Positions 53,494-64,000 of a stretch of 64,000 nucleotides of DNA are shown here, in pieces (the first letter of the stretch is position 1; each line of letters starts with the position of its first letter). Made by a program: the position numbers and the translations under genes. This DNA comes from Luzula sylvatica (Eukaryota; Streptophyta; Magnoliopsida; Poales; Juncaceae): NCBI GenBank assembly GCA_946800325.1, contig CAMPEJ010000004.1:1-64000 (forward strand), written 5' to 3'. The notes under the pieces were generated by a model, which did no database searches, was not told where the DNA came from, and saw nothing but the letters and a program-made list of their open reading frames with translations.

Positions 53494-54217
53494 AAGCATA
53501 AACAGATTGTTTTGAATCGAAAAACAAACTTTCCTAGTGTTTGTAAATTTTGGTGAAATGTTATGTAGTAAAAGATACGATTCAAATGATCTCAAAATAC
53601 GTTATTTGAACTCCCCAAAGCATAAACAGATTGTTTTGAATCGAAAAACAAACTTTCTTTGTGTTTGTAAATTTTGGTGAAATGTTATGTGGTAAAAGAT
53701 ACGATTCAAATGATCTCAAAATACGTTATTTGAACTCCCCAAAGCATAAACAGATTGTTTTGAATCGAAAAACAAACTTTCTTAGTGTTTGTAAATTTTG
53801 GTGAAATGTTATGTGGTAAAAGATACGATTCAAATGATCTCAAAATACGTTATTTGAACTCCCCAAAGCATAAACAGATTGTTTTGAATCGAAAAACAAA
53901 CTTTCGTAGTGTTTGTAAATTTTGGTGAAATCTTATGTGGTAAAAGATACGATTCAAATGATGTCAAAATACGTTATTTGAACTCCCCAAAGCATAAACA
54001 AATTGTTTTGAATCGAAAAACAAACTTTCTTAGTGTTTGTAAATTTTGGTAAAATGTTATGTGGTAAAAGATACGATTCAAATGATCTCAAAATACGTTA
54101 TTTGAACTCCCCAAAGCATAAACAGATTGTTTTGAATCGAAAAACAAACTTTCTTAGTGTTTGTAAATTTTGGTGAAATGTTATGTGGTAAAAGATACGA
54201 TTCAAATGATCTCAAAA

Positions 54218-54245
54218 TACGATTCAAATGATTCAAATGATCCCA
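54218..54245 (+). repeat. +8-bp variant monomer (132 bp), site 4
   Basis: Same structure as sites 2 and 3, in the second unit of the 752-bp tandem pair. Its origin by tandem duplication of site 3 is direct from the spacing. Confidence 0.85.
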
Positions 54246-54503
54246 AAGCATAAACAGATTGTTTTGAATCGAAAAACAAACTTTCTTAGTGTTTGTAAAT
54301 TTTGGTGAAATGTTATGTAGTAAAAGATACGATTCAAATGATCTCAAAATACGTTATTTGAACTCCCCAAAGCATAAACAGATTGTTTTGAATCGAAAAT
54401 CAAACTTTCTCAGTGTTTGTAAATTTTGGTGAAATGTTATGTGGTAAAAGATACGAATCAAATGATCTCAAAATACGTTATTTGAACTCCCCAAAGCATA
54501 AAC

Positions 54504-54890
54504 AGATTGTTTTGAATTGAAAAACAAACTTTCTTTGTGTTTGTAAATTTTGGTGAAATGTTATGTAGTAAAAGATACGATTCGAATGATCTCAAAATAC
54601 GTTATTTGAACTCCCCAAAGCATAAACAGATTGTTTTGAATCGAAAAACAAACTGTCTTAGTGTTTGTAAATTTTTGTGAAATGTTATCTGGAAAAAGAT
54701 ACGATTCAAATGATCTCGAAATACGTTATTTGAACTACCCAAAGCATAAACAAATTGTTTTGAATCGAAAAACAAAATTTCTTAGTGTTTGTAAATTTCG
54801 GTGAAATGCTATGTGGTAAAAGATACGATTCGAATGATCTCAAAATACGTTATTTGAACTCCCCAAAGCATAAACAGATTGTTTTGAATA
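54504..54890 (+). repeat. Transition monomers before the right-hand family
   Basis: About three monomers with private changes (GAATTGAAAAAC near 54517, TTTTTGTGAAATG near 54672, GAAATGCTATG near 54802). They combine CTGTC and TATCTGGA marks of the left half with ACAAAATTTC, TTTCGG and CTACCC marks of the right half. Confidence 0.65.
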
Positions 54891-57800
54891 GAAAAACAAA
54901 CTTTCTTAGTGTTTGTAAATTTTGGTGAAATGTTATGTGGTAAAAGATACGATTCCAATGATCTCAAAATACGTTATTTGAACTCCCCAAAGCATAAACA
55001 GATTGTTTTGAATCGAAAAACAAACTTTCTTAGTGTTTGTAAATTTTGGTGAAATGTTATGTGGTAAAAGATACGATTCTAATGATCTCAAAATACGTTA
55101 TTTGAACTCCCCAAAGCATAAACAAATTGTTTTGAATCGAAAAACAAACTTTCTTAGTGTTTGTAAATTTTGGTGAAATGTTATGTAGTAAAAGATACGA
55201 TTCCAATGATCTCAAAATACGTTATTTGAACTCCCCAAAGCATAAACAAATTGTTTTGAATCGAAAAACAAACTTTCTTAGTGTTTGTAAATTTTGGTAA
55301 AATGTTATGTGGTAAAAGATACGATTCAAATGATCTCTAAATACGTTATTTGAACTCCCCAAAGCATAAACAGATTGTTTTGAATCGAAAAACAAACTTT
55401 CTTAGTGTTTGTAAATTTTGGTGAAATGTTATGTGGTAAAAGATACGATTCGAATGATCTAAAAATATGTTATTTGAACTCCCCAAAGCATAAACAAATT
55501 GTTTTGGATCGAAAAACAAACTTTCTTAGTGTTTGTAAATTTTGGTGAAATGTTATGTAGTAAAAGATACGATTCCAATGATCTCAAAATACGTTATTTG
55601 AACTCCCCAAAGCATAAACAGATTGTTTTGAATAGAAAAACCAACTTTCATAGTGTTTGTAAATTTTGGTGAAATGTTATGTGTTAAAAGATACGATTCA
55701 AATGATCTCAAAATACGTTATTTGAACTCCCCAAAGCATAAACAAATTGTTTTGAATCGAAAAACAATCTTTCTTAGTGTTTGTAAATTTTGGTGAAATG
55801 TTATGTGGTAAAAGATACGATTCAAATGATCTCAAAATACGTTATTTGAACTCCCCAAAGCATAAACTTATTGTTTTGAATCGAAAAACAAACTTTCTTA
55901 GTGTTTGTAAATTTTGGTAAAATGTTATGTGGTAAAATATACGATTCAAATGATCTCAAAATACGTTATTTGAACTCCCCAAAGCATAAACAGATTGTTT
56001 TGAATCGAAAAACAAACTTTCTTAGTGTTTGTAAATTTTGGTGAAATGTTATGTGGTAAAAGATACGATTCAAATGATCTCAAAATACGTTATTTGAACT
56101 CCCCAAAGCATAAACAGATTGTTTTAAATCGAAAAACAAACTTTCTTAGTGTTTGTAAATTTTGGTGAAATGTTATGTAGTAAAAGATACGATTCCAATG
56201 ATCTCAAAATACGTTATTTGAACTCCCCAAAGCATAAACAAATTGTTTTGAATCGAAAAACAAACTTTCTTAGTGTTTGTAAATTTTGATGAAATGTTAT
56301 GTAGTAAAAGATACGATTCAAATGATCTCGAAATACGTTATTTGAACTCCCCAAAGCATAAACAAATTGTTTTGAATCGAAAAACAAACTTTCTTAGTGT
56401 TTGTAAGTTTGGGTGAAATGTTATGTGGTAAAAGATACGATTCAAATGATCTCGAAATACGTTATTTGAACTACCCAAAGCATAAACAAATTGTTTTGAA
56501 TCGAAAAACAAAATTTCTTAGTGTTTGTAAATTTCGGTGAAATGTTATGTGGTAAAAGATACGATTCGAATGATCTCAAAATACGTTATTTGAACTCCCC
56601 AAAGCATAAACAGATTGTTTTGAATAGAAAAACAAACTTTCTTAGTGTTTGTAAATTTTGGTGAAATGTTATGTGGTAAAAGATACGATTCAAATGATCT
56701 CAAAATACGTTATTTGAACTCCCCAAAGCATAAACAGATTGTTTTGAATCGAAAAACAAACTTTCTTAGTGTTTGTAAATTTTGGTGAAATGTTATGTGG
56801 TAAAAGATACGATTCGAATGATCTAAAAATATGTTATTTGAACTCCCCAAAGCATAAACAAATTGTTTTGGATCGAAAAACAAAATTTCTTAGTGTTTGT
56901 AAATTTTGGTGAAATGTTATGTAGTAAAAGATACGATTCAAATGATCTCAAAATACGTTATTTGAACTCCCCAAAGCATAAACAGATTGTTTTGAATCGA
57001 AAAACAAACTTTCTTAGTGTTTGTAAATTTGGGTGAAATGTTATGTGGTAAAAGATACGATTCAAATGATCTCAAAATACGTTATTTGAACTCCCCAAAG
57101 CATAAACAAATTGTTTTGAATCGAAAAACAAACTTTCTTAGTGTTCGTAAATTTTGGTAAAATGTTATGTGGTAAAATATACGATTCAAATGATCTCAAA
57201 ATACGTTATTGGAACTCGCCAAAGCATAAACAGATTGTTTTGAATCGAAAAACAAACTTTCTTTGTGTTTGTAAATTTTGGTGAAATGTTATGTGGTAAA
57301 AGATACGATTCAAATGATCTCAAAATACGTTATTTGAACTCCCCAAAGCATAAACAGATTGTTTTAAATCGAAAAACAAACTTTCTTAGTGTTTGTAAAT
57401 TTTGGTGAAATGTTATGTCGTAAAAGATACGATTCCAATGATCTCAAAATACGTTATTTGAACTCCCCAAAGCATAAACAAATTGTTTTGAATCGAAAAA
57501 CAAACTTTCTTAGTGTTTGTAAATTTTGATGAAATGTTATGTAGTAAAAGATACGATTCAAATGATCTCGAAATACGTTATTTGAACTCCCCAAAGCATA
57601 AACAAATTGTTTTGAATCGAAAAACAAACTTTCTTAGTGTTTGTAAATTTGGGTGAAATGTTATGTGGTAAAAGATACGACTCAAATGATCTCGAAATAC
57701 GTTATTTGAACTACCCAAAGCATAAACAAATTGTTTTGAATCGAAAAACAAAATTTCTTAGTGTTTGTAAATTTCGGTGAAATGTTATGTGGTAAAAGAT

Positions 57801-59584
57801 ACGATTCGAATGATCTCAAAATACGTTATTTGAACTCCCCAAAGCATAAACAGATTGTTTTGAATAGAAAAACAAACTTTCTTAGTGTTTGTAAATTTTG
57901 GTGAAATGTTATGTGGTAAAAGATACGATTCAAATGATCTCAAAATACGTTATTTGAACTCCCCAAAGCATAAACATATTGTTTTGAATCGAAAAACAAA
58001 CTTTCTTAGTGTTTGTAAATTTTGGTGAAATGTTATGTGGTAAAAGATATGATTCAAATGATCTCAAAATACGTTATTTGAACTCCCCAAAGCATAAACA
58101 TATTGTTTTGAATCGAAAAACAAACTTTCTTAGTGTTTGTAAATTTTGGTAAAATGTTATGTGGTAAAATATACGATTCAAATGATCTCAAAATACGTTA
58201 TTTGAACTCCCCAAAGCATAAACAGATTGTTTTGAATCGAAAAACAAACTTTCTTAGTGTTTGTAAATTTTGGTGAAATGTTATGTGGTAAAAGATACGA
58301 TTCAAATGATCTCAAAATACGTTATTTGAACTCCCCAAAGCATAAACAGATTGTTTTAAATCGAAAAACAAACTTTCTTAGTGTTTGTAAATTTTGGTAA
58401 AATGTTATGTGGTAAAAGATACGATTCGAATGATCTCAAAATACGTTATTTGAACTCCCCAAAGCATAAACAGATTGTTTTGAATAGAAAAACAAACTTT
58501 CTTAGTGTTTGTAAATTTTGGTGAAATGTTATGTGGTAAAAGATACGATTCCAATGATCTCAAAATACGTTATTTGAACTCCCCAAAGCATAAACAGATT
58601 GTTTTGAATCGAAAAACAAACTTTCTTAGTGTTTGTAAATTTTGGTGAAATGTTATGTGGTAAAAGATACGATTCCAATGATCTCAAAATACGTTATTTG
58701 AACTCCCCAAAGCATAAACAGATTGTTTTGAATCGAAAAACAAACTTTCTTAGTGTTTGTAAATTTTGGTGAAATGTTATGTGGTAAAAGATACGATTCT
58801 AATGATCTCAAAATACGTTATTTGAACTCCCCAAAGCATAAACAAATTGTTTTGAATCGAAAAACAAACTTTCTTAGTGTTTGTAAATTTTGGTGAAATG
58901 TTATGTAGTAAAAGATACGATTCCAATGATCTCAAAATACGTTATTTGAACTCCCCAAAGCATAAACAAATTGTTTTGAATCGAAAAACAAACTTTCTTA
59001 GTGTTTGTAAATTTTGGTAAAATGTTATGTGGTAAAAGATACGATTCAAATGATCTCTAAATACGTTATTTGAACTCCCCAAAGCATAAACAGATTGTTT
59101 TGAATCGAAAAACAAACTTTCTTAGTGTTTGTAAATTTTGGTGAAATGTTATGTGGTAAAAGATACGATTCGAATGATCTAAAAATATGTTATTTGAACT
59201 CCCCAAAGCATAAACAAATTGTTTTGGATCGAAAAACAAACTTTCTTAGTGTTTGTAAATTTTGGTGAAATGTTATGTAGTAAAAGATACGATTCCAATG
59301 ATCTCAAAATACGTTATTTGAACTCCCCAAAGCATAAACAGATTGTTTTGAATAGAAAAACCAACTTTCATAGTGTTTGTAAATTTTGGTGAAATGTTAT
59401 GTGGTAAAGATACGATTCAAATGATCTCAAAATACGTTATTTGAACTCCCCAAAGCATAAACAAATTGTTTTGAATCGAAAAACAAACTTTCTTAGTGTT
59501 TGTAAATTTTGGTGAAATGTTATGTGGTAAAAGATACGATTCAAATGATCTCAAAATACGTTATTTGAACTCCCCAAAGCATAA
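54891..59584 (+). repeat. Right-hand HOR family, first unit group (3719-bp spacing)
   Basis: The AAACTTATTG marker at 55866 recurs at 59585, 3719 bp later (30 monomers minus 1; the missing base is GGTAAAGATA near 59405). GATTCTAAT (55076/58795), AACCAACTTTCATAG (near 55640/59360) and GTAAGTTTGGG (56403/60122) agree. Compared with the next unit it has 11 extra monomers, which include an internal 10-monomer repeat. Confidence 0.85.
55910..57980 (+). repeat. 10-monomer duplication (1240-bp spacing) inside the right-hand family
   Basis: Markers recur at +1240: AAAATATACG (near 55935/57175), TTTTAAATCG (56122/57362), GATGAAATG (near 56287/57527), CTCGAAATAC, ATTTCGG (56531/57771) and GAATAG (near 56627/57867). 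About 56740-57150 lies between the two matched parts. The same pair appears again near 62000-64000, so it was copied as a set. Confidence 0.8.
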
Positions 59585-61939
59585 ACTTATTGTTTTGAAT
59601 CGAAAAACAAACTTTCTTAGTGTTTGTAAATTTTGGTAAAATGTTATGTGGTAAAATATACGATTCAAATGATCTCAAAATACGTTATTTGAACTCCCCA
59701 AAGCATAAACAGATTGTTTTGAATCGAAAAACAAACTTTCTTAGTGTTTGTAAATTTTGGTGAAATGTTATGTGGTAAAAGATACGATTCAAATGATCTC
59801 AAAATACGTTATTTGAACTCCCCAAAGCATAAACAGATTGTTTTAAATCGAAAAACAAACTTTCTTAGTGTTTGTAAATTTTGGTGAAATGTTATGTAGT
59901 AAAAGATACGATTCCAATGATCTCAAAATACGTTATTTGAACTCCCCAAAGCATAAACAAATTGTTTTGAATCGAAAAACAAACTTTCTTAGTGTTTGTA
60001 AATTTTGATGAAATGTTATGTAGTAAAAGATACGATTCAAATGATCTCGAAATACGTTATTTGAACTCCCCAAAGCATAAACAAATTGTTTTGAATCGAA
60101 AAACAAACTTTCTTAGTGTTTGTAAGTTTGGGTGAAATGTTATGTGGTAAAAGATACGATTCAAATGATCTCGAAATACGTTATTTGAACTACCCAAAGC
60201 ATAAACAAATTGTTTTGAATCGAAAAACAAAATTTCTTAGTGTTTGTAAATTTTGGTGAAATGTTATGTGGTAAAAGATACGATTCAAATGATCTCAAAA
60301 TACGTTATTTGAACTCCCCAAAGCATAAACATATTGTTTTGAATCGAAAAACAAACTTTCTTAGTGTTTGTAAATTTTGGTGAAATGTTATGTGGTAAAA
60401 GATATGATTCAAATGATCTCAAAATACGTTATTTGAACTCCCCAAAGCATAAACATATTGTTTTGAATCGAAAAACAAACTTTCTTAGTGTTTGTAAATT
60501 TTGGTAAAATGTTATGTGGTAAAATATACGATTCAAATGATCTCAAAATACGTTATTTGAACTCCCCAAAGCATAAACAGATTGTTTTGAATCGAAAAAC
60601 AAACTTTCTTAGTGTTTGTAAATTTTGGTGAAATGTTATGTGGTAAAAGATACGATTCAAATGATCTCAAAATACGTTATTTGAACTCCCCAAAGCATAA
60701 ACAGATTGTTTTAAATCGAAAAACAAACTTTCTTAGTGTTTGTAAATTTTGGTAAAATGTTATGTGGTAAAAGATACGATTCGAATGATCTCAAAATACG
60801 TTATTTGAACTCCCCAAAGCATAAACAGATTGTTTTGAATAGAAAAACAAACTTTCTTAGTGTTTGTAAATTTTGGTGAAATGTTATGTGGTAAAAGATA
60901 CGATTCCAATGATCTCAAAATACGTTATTTGAACTCCCCAAAGCATAAACAGATTGTTTTGAATCGAAAAACAAACTTTCTTAGTGTTTGTAAATTTTGG
61001 TGAAATGTTATGTGGTAAAAGATACGATTCCAATGATCTCAAAATACGTTATTTGAACTCCCCAAAGCATAAACAGATTGTTTTGAATCGAAAAACAAAC
61101 TTTCTTAGTGTTTGTAAATTTTGGTGAAATGTTATGTGGTAAAAGATACGATTCTAATGATCTCAAAATACGTTATTTGAACTCCCCAAAGCATAAACAA
61201 ATTGTTTTGAATCGAAAAACAAACTTTCTTAGTGTTTGTAAATTTTGGTGAAATGTTATGTAGTAAAAGATACGATTCCAATGATCTCAAAATACGTTAT
61301 TTGAACTCCCCAAAGCATAAACAAATTGTTTTGAATCGAAAAACAAACTTTCTTAGTGTTTGTAAATTTTGGTAAAATGTTATGTGGTAAAAGATACGAT
61401 TCAAATGATCTCTAAATACGTTATTTGAACTCCCCAAAGCATAAACAGATTGTTTTGAATCGAAAAACAAACTTTCTTAGTGTTTGTAAATTTTGGTGAA
61501 ATGTTATGTGGTAAAAGATACGATTCGAATGATCTAAAAATATGTTATTTGAACTCCCCAAAGCATAAACAAATTGTTTTGGATCGAAAAACAAACTTTC
61601 TTAGTGTTTGTAAATTTTGGTGAAATGTTATGTAGTAAAAGATACGATTCCAATGATCTCAAAATACGTTATTTGAACTCCCCAAAGCATAAACAGATTG
61701 TTTTGAATAGAAAAACCAACTTTCATAGTGTTTGTAAATTTTGGTGAAATGTTATGTGGTAAAGATACGATTCAAATGATCTCAAAATACGTTATTTGAA
61801 CTCCCCAAAGCATAAACAAATTGTTTTGAATCGAAAAACAAACTTTCTTAGTGTTTGTAAATTTTGGTGAAATGTTATGTGGTAAAAGATACGATTCAAA
61901 TGATCTCAAAATACGTTATTTGAACTCCCCAAAGCATAA
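59585..61939 (+). repeat. Right-hand HOR family, 19-monomer unit (2355 bp)
   Basis: AAACTTATTG recurs at 59585 and 61940. The 2355-bp repeat covers about 57900-60240 and 60255-62580, with AACATATTG twice (near 57975 and 58099; 60330 and 60454), GATCTCTAAA, CCAACTTTCATAG and the GGTAAAGATA deletion in both. The single deleted base explains 19 x 124 minus 1. Confidence 0.9.
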
Positions 61940-64000
61940 ACTTATTGTTTTGAATCGAAAAACAAACTTTCTTAGTGTTTGTAAATTTTGGTAAAATGTT
62001 ATGTGGTAAAATATACGATTCAAATGATCTCAAAATACGTTATTTGAACTCCCCAAAGCATAAACAGATTGTTTTGAATCGAAAAACAAACTTTCTTAGT
62101 GTTTGTAAATTTTGGTGAAATGTTATGTGGTAAAAGATACGATTCAAATGATCTCAAAATACGTTATTTGAACTCCCCAAAGCATAAACAGATTGTTTTA
62201 AATCGAAAAACAAACTTTCTTAGTGTTTGTAAATTTTGGTGAAATGTTATGTAGTAAAAGATACGATTCCAATGATCTCAAAATACGTTATTTGAACTCC
62301 CCAAAGCATAAACAAATTGTTTTGAATCGAAAAACAAACTTTCTTAGTGTTTGTAAATTTTGATGAAATGTTATGTAGTAAAAGATACGATTCAAATGAT
62401 CTCGAAATACGTTATTTGAACTCCCCAAAGCATAAACAAATTGTTTTGAATCGAAAAACAAACTTTCTTAGTGTTTGTAAGTTTGGGTGAAATGTTATGT
62501 GGTAAAAGATACGATTCAAATGATCTCGAAATACGTTATTTGAACTACCCAAAGCATAAACAAATTGTTTTGAATCGAAAAACAAAATTTCTTAGTGTTT
62601 GTAAATTTCGGTGAAATGTTATGTGGTAAAAGATACGATTCGAATGATCTCAAAATACGTTATTTGAAATCCCCAAAGCATAAACAGATTGTTTTGAATA
62701 GAAAAACAAACTTTCTTAGTGTTTGTAAATTTTGGTGAAATGTTATGTGGTAAAAGATACGATTCAAATGATCTCAAAATACGTTATTTGAACTCCCCAA
62801 AGTATAAACAGATTGTTTTGAATCGAAAAACAAACTTTCTTAGTGTTTGTAAATTTTGGTGAAATGTTATGTGGTAAAAGATACGATTCGAATGATCTAA
62901 AAATATGTTATTTGAACTCCCCAAAGCATAAACAAATTGTTTTGGATCGAAAAACAAAATTTCTTAGTGTTTGTAAATTTTGGTGAAATGTTATGTAGTA
63001 AAAGATACGATTCAAATGATCTCAAAATACGTTATTTGAACTCCCCAAAGCATAAACATATTGTTTTGAATCGAAAAACAAACTTTCTTAGTGTTTGTAA
63101 ATTTGGGTGAAATGTTATGTGGTAAAAGATACGATTCAAATGATCTCAAAATACGTTATTTGAACTCCCCAAAGCATAAACAAATTGTTTTGAATCGAAA
63201 AACAAACTTTCTTAGTGTTTGTAAATTTTGGTAAAATGTTATGTGGTAAAATATACGATTCAAATGATCTCAAAATACGTTATTGGAACTCCCCAAAGCA
63301 TAAACAGATTGTTTTGAATCGAAAAACAAACTTTCTTAGTGTTTGTAAATTTTGGTGAAATGTTATGTGGTAAAAGATACGATTCAAATGATCTCAAAAT
63401 ACGTTATTTGAACTCCCCAAAGCATAAACAGATTGTTTTAAATCGAAAAACAAATTTTCTTAGTGTTTGTAAATTTTGGTGAAATGTTATGTAGTAAAAG
63501 ATACGATTCCAATGATCTCAAAATACGTTATTTGAACTCCCCAAAGTATAAACAAATTGTTTTGAATCGAAAAACAAACTTTCTTAGTGTTTGTAAATTT
63601 TGATGAAATGTTATGTAGTAAAAGATACGATTCAAATGATCTCGAAATACGTTATTTGAACTCCCCAAAGCATAAACAAATTGTTTTGAATCGAAAAACA
63701 AACTTTCTTAGTGTTTGTAAATTTGGGTGAAATGTTATGTGGTAAAAGATACGACTCAAATGATCTCGAAATACGTTATTTGAACTACCCAAAGCATAAA
63801 CAAATTGTTTTGAATCGAAAAACAAAATTTCTTAGTGTTTGTAAATTTCGGTGAAATGTTATGTGGTAAAAGATACGATTCGAATGATCTCAAAATACGT
63901 TATTTGAACTCCCCAAAGCATAAACAGATTGTTTTGAATAGAAAAACAAACTTTCTTAGTGTTTGTAAATTTTGGTGAAATGTTATGTGGTAAAAGATAC
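61940..64000 (+). repeat. Right-hand HOR family, third unit, cut by the window end
   Basis: It follows the first unit (55866 onward) rather than the second after about 62590: ATTTCGG at 62605 and 63845 match 56531 and 57771 at +6074 (3719 + 2355). Private changes include GAAATCCCC near 62668, AAGTATAAAC near 62802 and 63546, and ACAAATTTTC near 63452. The array continues past base 64000. Confidence 0.85.

Larger units (their letters stand above)
53000..54503 (+). repeat. Tandem pair of a 6-monomer unit carrying the +8 monomer (752 bp)
   Basis: AATCTTATG at 53177 and 53929, and the +8 variant at 53468 and 54220, are 752 bp apart (6 x 124 + 8). The first copy has TTTCCTAG near 53533 and the second has TTTCTTAG, so at least one change followed the duplication. 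Confidence 0.85.
1..64000 (+). repeat. 124-bp satellite array, about 516 head-to-tail monomers, fills the window
   Basis: The same unit returns every 124 bp from the first base to the last; for example the GATACGATT motif starts at 13 and again at 137. The window opens at monomer phase 25 and closes at phase 41 (phase 1 = first T of TGTTTGTAAATTTTGG), which gives 516 monomers with a net length change of only 1 bp. All units read in the same direction; I found no inversion, no inserted element and no non-satellite sequence. Monomers differ from the consensus at few positions, mostly shared variants. Such long, pure, AT-rich arrays are typical of centromeric or pericentromeric heterochromatin in plants and animals; a centromeric role is inferred, not shown. 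No gene is present in any stretch of this window. Confidence 0.98.

Noticed and set aside
1..64000. CRISPR array (many evenly spaced repeats)
   Set aside because: There are no unique spacers: every part of the 124-bp unit is repeated, and the unit is too long. There are no cas genes.
1..64000. Telomeric or microsatellite repeats
   Set aside because: I saw no run of TTAGGG- or TTTAGGG-type units or other short-period repeats. The TTAG at the monomer end is followed by TGTTTG, and the longest homopolymer noticed is the A10 run at 19426.
1..64000. tRNA, rRNA or other structured RNA genes
   Set aside because: The short dyads do not form a cloverleaf or a known RNA core, and no conserved RNA motif such as the B box GGTTCGANTCC appears.
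1..64000. Inverted array segments
   Set aside because: I looked for reverse-complement landmarks (such as GGGGAGTTC or CATAACATTTC) on the + strand and saw none. All monomers read in one direction.

Overview
The whole window is one uninterrupted tandem satellite DNA array. A 124-bp, AT-rich unit (about 29% G+C, counted on the consensus monomer at 12628-12751) repeats head to tail about 516 times from base 1 to base 64000, always in the same orientation. I see no gene, RNA gene, transposon, CRISPR array or unique sequence. The short open frames are chance readings of the repeat, because 124 is not a multiple of 3 and every frame soon meets a stop.

The size, homogeneity and absence of anything else fit the core of a eukaryotic, probably (peri)centromeric, satellite block. 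The lineage cannot be proven from the repeat alone. The monomer length matches what I recall for the 124-bp centromeric satellite Lusy1 of the holocentric woodrush Luzula sylvatica, but I have not compared sequences, so this is only a hypothesis.

The information lies in the second layer. Marker substitutions and 1-bp indels show that monomers are grouped into several higher-order repeat (HOR) families, with offsets that I measured from shared variants. (1) 1-9 kb: a block at 1-1735 recurs at 7321-9055 (offset 7320). Inside this region is a 21-monomer repeat (2603 bp) and a 6-monomer tandem (744 bp). (2) 9.4-11 kb: mixed monomers with no clear HOR. (3) 11.0-25.1 kb: two copies of a block of about 6.8 kb, offset 7313 bp. 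(4) 25.7-38.0 kb: the cleanest HOR, 18 monomers (2231 bp), five full units plus one half-unit. (5) 38.0-42.4 kb: a 21-monomer unit (2610 bp), about 1.7 copies, with a third related copy at 51.5-53.3 kb. (6) 42.1-46.7 kb: two copies of a 19-monomer unit (2355 bp). (7) 46.3-50.5 kb: a copy of the 24.7-26.3 kb sequence plus local reshuffles of the 18-monomer family. (8) 50.5-54.5 kb: a copy of the 37-40 kb sequence ending in a 752-bp tandem. (9) 54.9-64 kb: a nested family with 2355-, 3719- and 1240-bp spacings that runs off the right end.

The monomer carries nested inverted repeats built on TTCAAA/TTTGAA, three CpG sites and one GATC, and one base (monomer position 47) that occurs commonly as all four nucleotides. 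An unusual 132-bp monomer, made by a local +8-bp duplication, appears four times as far apart as 5.6 and 54.2 kb. The window holds no protein-coding system; its interest is in satellite architecture and evolution. Block boundaries are given to about one monomer (124 bp).
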